The translations under genes and the position numbers were made by a program. A DNA stretch of 64,000 nucleotides from UBA6168 sp965222975 (GTDB lineage: Bacteria; Bacteroidota; Bacteroidia; Chitinophagales; Saprospiraceae), in the NCBI GenBank assembly GCA_965222975.1, contig CBDCVJ010000050.1, positions 62,001-126,000 of the forward strand. The letters run 5' to 3'. The first letter of the stretch is position 1, and each line of letters begins with the position of its first letter. Below are positions 63,084 through 64,000 of this stretch, piece after piece. The notes beneath the pieces were generated by a model, which was not told the origin of the DNA, did not search any database, and saw only the letters and a list, made by a program, of their open reading frames with translations.

Positions 63084-63177
63084 AAAAATTGGTCACTATT
63101 CAGAAAGGTTGAAGAGAGAAAGAAAAAATTTCAATTTTCATCGAAAAACAACCCATGCTGAATAGTCGCAAAAATTG
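63084..63177. mobile_element. Palindromic element C with 8-bp target-site duplication, relative of element A
   Basis: AAAAATTG stands at 63084-63091 and 63170-63177. Directly inside are GTCACTATTCAG (63092-63103) and CTGAATAGTCGC (63158-63169), inverse at 10 of 12. The right half (AATTTCAATTTTCATCGAAAA onward) follows element A's right half at most positions, but the hairpins are worn or deleted. It ends two bases before the rpmE2 ATG. Confidence 0.75.
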
Positions 63178-63179
63178 TT

Positions 63180-63455
63180 ATGAAAAAAGATATCCATCCA
63201 AAAAATTACAGAAAGGTTGTTTTTAAAGATTTCTCTTGTGACGAGGCAATCCTTACTAGTTCTTGTGCACCGTCCAATGAGACCATTGTTTGGGAAGACG
63301 GGAATGAATACCCCCTCATCAAGCTTGAAATATCTTCCTTCTCCCATCCATTTTTCACAGGAAAAATGAAATTCGTGGATACCGCTGGGCGTATTGATAA
63401 ATTCAACAAGCGTTTTGCAAAGTCAAAATTTGCGAACAAAGAGAAAAGCGAATAG
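63180..63455 (+). CDS. rpmE2: 50S ribosomal protein L31 type B
   Basis: A 91-residue ribosomal protein. It begins MKKDIHPKNYRKVVFKDFSCD and has the long form's KLEISSFSHPFFTGKMKFVDTAGRIDKFNKRF. It lacks the CxxC zinc pair of type A, so it is the zinc-independent type B. In Bacteroidota this is often the only L31. It has a clear promoter and terminator of its own. Confidence 0.96.
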   Translation: MKKDIHPKNYRKVVFKDFSCDEAILTSSCAPSNETIVWEDGNEYPLIKLEISSFSHPFFTGKMKFVDTAGRIDKFNKRFAKSKFANKEKSE

Positions 63456-63485
63456 CCAAGTTGGTTTCATTTTTTTTCCAGAAAG

Positions 63486-63519
63486 AAAAGCCTCAACCTG
63501 TTTGGTTGAGGCTTTTTTT
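63486..63519 (+). terminator. Terminator after rpmE2
   Basis: AAAAGCCTCAACC / GGTTGAGGCTTTT (63486-63498 / 63504-63516) with a T run, 31 bases after the stop. Confidence 0.88.
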
Positions 63520-63614
63520 GTTACTTCGCTCTCAAATCAAAAATTGAACTTTTCTCAGAACTAAAACCTTGGTTTTTTTGAGCCTCTAAACCTACTTTAA
63601 ACTGCCAGATAGCG

Positions 63615-64000
63615 ATGAGAAACATTATACTTTTCGATAATGAAATCCGTGACAAGCTGTTACCTTTTACTTATACCAAACCTGTTTGCGAAATCCGTAT
63701 AGGAATTTTGACCATCCGTGAGAAATGGGAGAAATGGTTGAATGGAAAAGTTTCCTTTATTACTCAGGATTACCTTTCCGATAAATACGACATCCTCATT
63801 TCAGAGCGTAATTTCCTCATCAACGGTTCTGTACTTCCGAATCAAGAAATTTGCTCCCTCATCCGCCAAATGGAGGATGGAGAAGCCATGCTGCTTAATG
63901 GCGAATTGATTGCTGCCGTTCTTGACAGGGATCAGTTTAACCGATTGATGTACGATGACATCGAAGAGCTTTCAAGCTTCGAACTAAGAGGAACCCCCAT
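63615..64000 (+). CDS. GlmU-family sugar nucleotidyltransferase, 3' end beyond the window
   Basis: The first 128 residues of a protein that starts MRNIILFDNEIRDKLLPFTY, continues TKPVCEIRIGILTIREKWEK, and has NEEIC/RQMEDGEAMLLNGELIAA. This is the start of the Bacteroidota GlmU family protein (putative UDP-GlcNAc-type nucleotidyltransferase with left-handed beta-helix). The canonical GlmU G-G-x-G-T-R loop is not seen at the N-terminus, as usual in this subgroup, so the true reaction is uncertain. It starts 96 bases after the L31 terminator. Confidence 0.82.
   Translation, partial: MRNIILFDNEIRDKLLPFTYTKPVCEIRIGILTIREKWEKWLNGKVSFITQDYLSDKYDILISERNFLINGSVLPNQEICSLIRQMEDGEAMLLNGELIAAVLDRDQFNRLMYDDIEELSSFELRGTP

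Noticed and set aside
62863..63165. Open frame of 100 codons between gcvH and rpmE2
   Set aside because: It begins in element M, crosses the rpmE2 promoter and ends in element C; no family resemblance.

Overview
The window is a stretch of chromosome from a member of the Bacteroidota, most probably of the Saprospiria / Lewinella type. Signs for this are a three-subunit b558-type succinate dehydrogenase (sdhC-sdhA-sdhB), a gcvH-vanZ-tonB-type cluster, a type IX secretion C-terminal sorting tail, several secreted caspase-TPR proteins, OmpA/PD40 and DUF4403 proteins, MnmD, a GlmU-family sugar nucleotidyltransferase, and promoters of the Bacteroidota form (TTG ... TAnnTTTG). The family-level placement is an inference from gene content. 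No tRNA, rRNA, CRISPR array, prophage or intact IS transposase was seen.

Layout. 1-9 kb: end of an NTF2-like gene, a small predicted outer-membrane protein, and three tandem MacB/FtsX-type permeases without an ATPase. 9-15 kb: AraC-type regulator, VOC protein, GT39-type membrane glycosyltransferase, UPF1/IGHMBP2-like helicase, acetyltransferase, methyltransferase. 15-24 kb (minus strand): sdhCAB, prolyl oligopeptidase, MnmD-DinB, fatty acid desaturase. 24-36 kb: coiled-coil membrane protein, recF-ftsE-like-photolyase run, msrB, OmpA/PD40 protein, PolX-type protein, DedA, DUF2853, acyltransferase, thioesterase. 36.8-52.4 kb is the accessory part: three caspase-fold proteins (one with intact catalytic residues, one intact but interrupted by a frameshift, one that has lost its catalytic Cys), a secreted CarboxypepD_reg-like protein, a membrane-bound adenylate cyclase with a TPR-like sensor part, a duplicated Cys-rich protein with a DUF6438 end, and a sigma factor / anti-sigma-like TPR protein / M48 peptidase run. 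52.4-64 kb: four-PDZ T9SS cargo protein, DUF4403 lipoprotein, SPFH protein, endonuclease III, CutC, FtsX-like permease, TonB, VanZ, GcvH, ribosomal protein L31 type B, and the start of a GlmU-family gene.

The most striking content lies between the genes. At least ten intergenic spaces hold short elements (about 75-400 bp) built as an outer inverted repeat around one or two long, usually perfect hairpins. For many of them I find short direct repeats that abut the outer repeats, as target-site duplications would: GTAATTTA, AAAAATTG, AATTATT, GGATGAAAC, TGATAAA, TAATAAT, CTAAG, TTAC, ATAA. The hairpin arms are shared between elements while the outer ends differ. Several sit within 1-11 bases of a start codon. 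Two further repeat families occur twice each (a 131/142-bp element with ends GAGGCTGTCTCATAAG, and a 125/145-bp element with TCGACACTTTTT arms). Beside these, heptamer and octamer word arrays (for example CTAATAG, CAGTTCG, AACCATTT units) sit directly in front of sdhA, sdhC, recF, dedA, tesB and others. Together they look like an active or recently active set of non-autonomous palindromic elements that favour 5' leaders.
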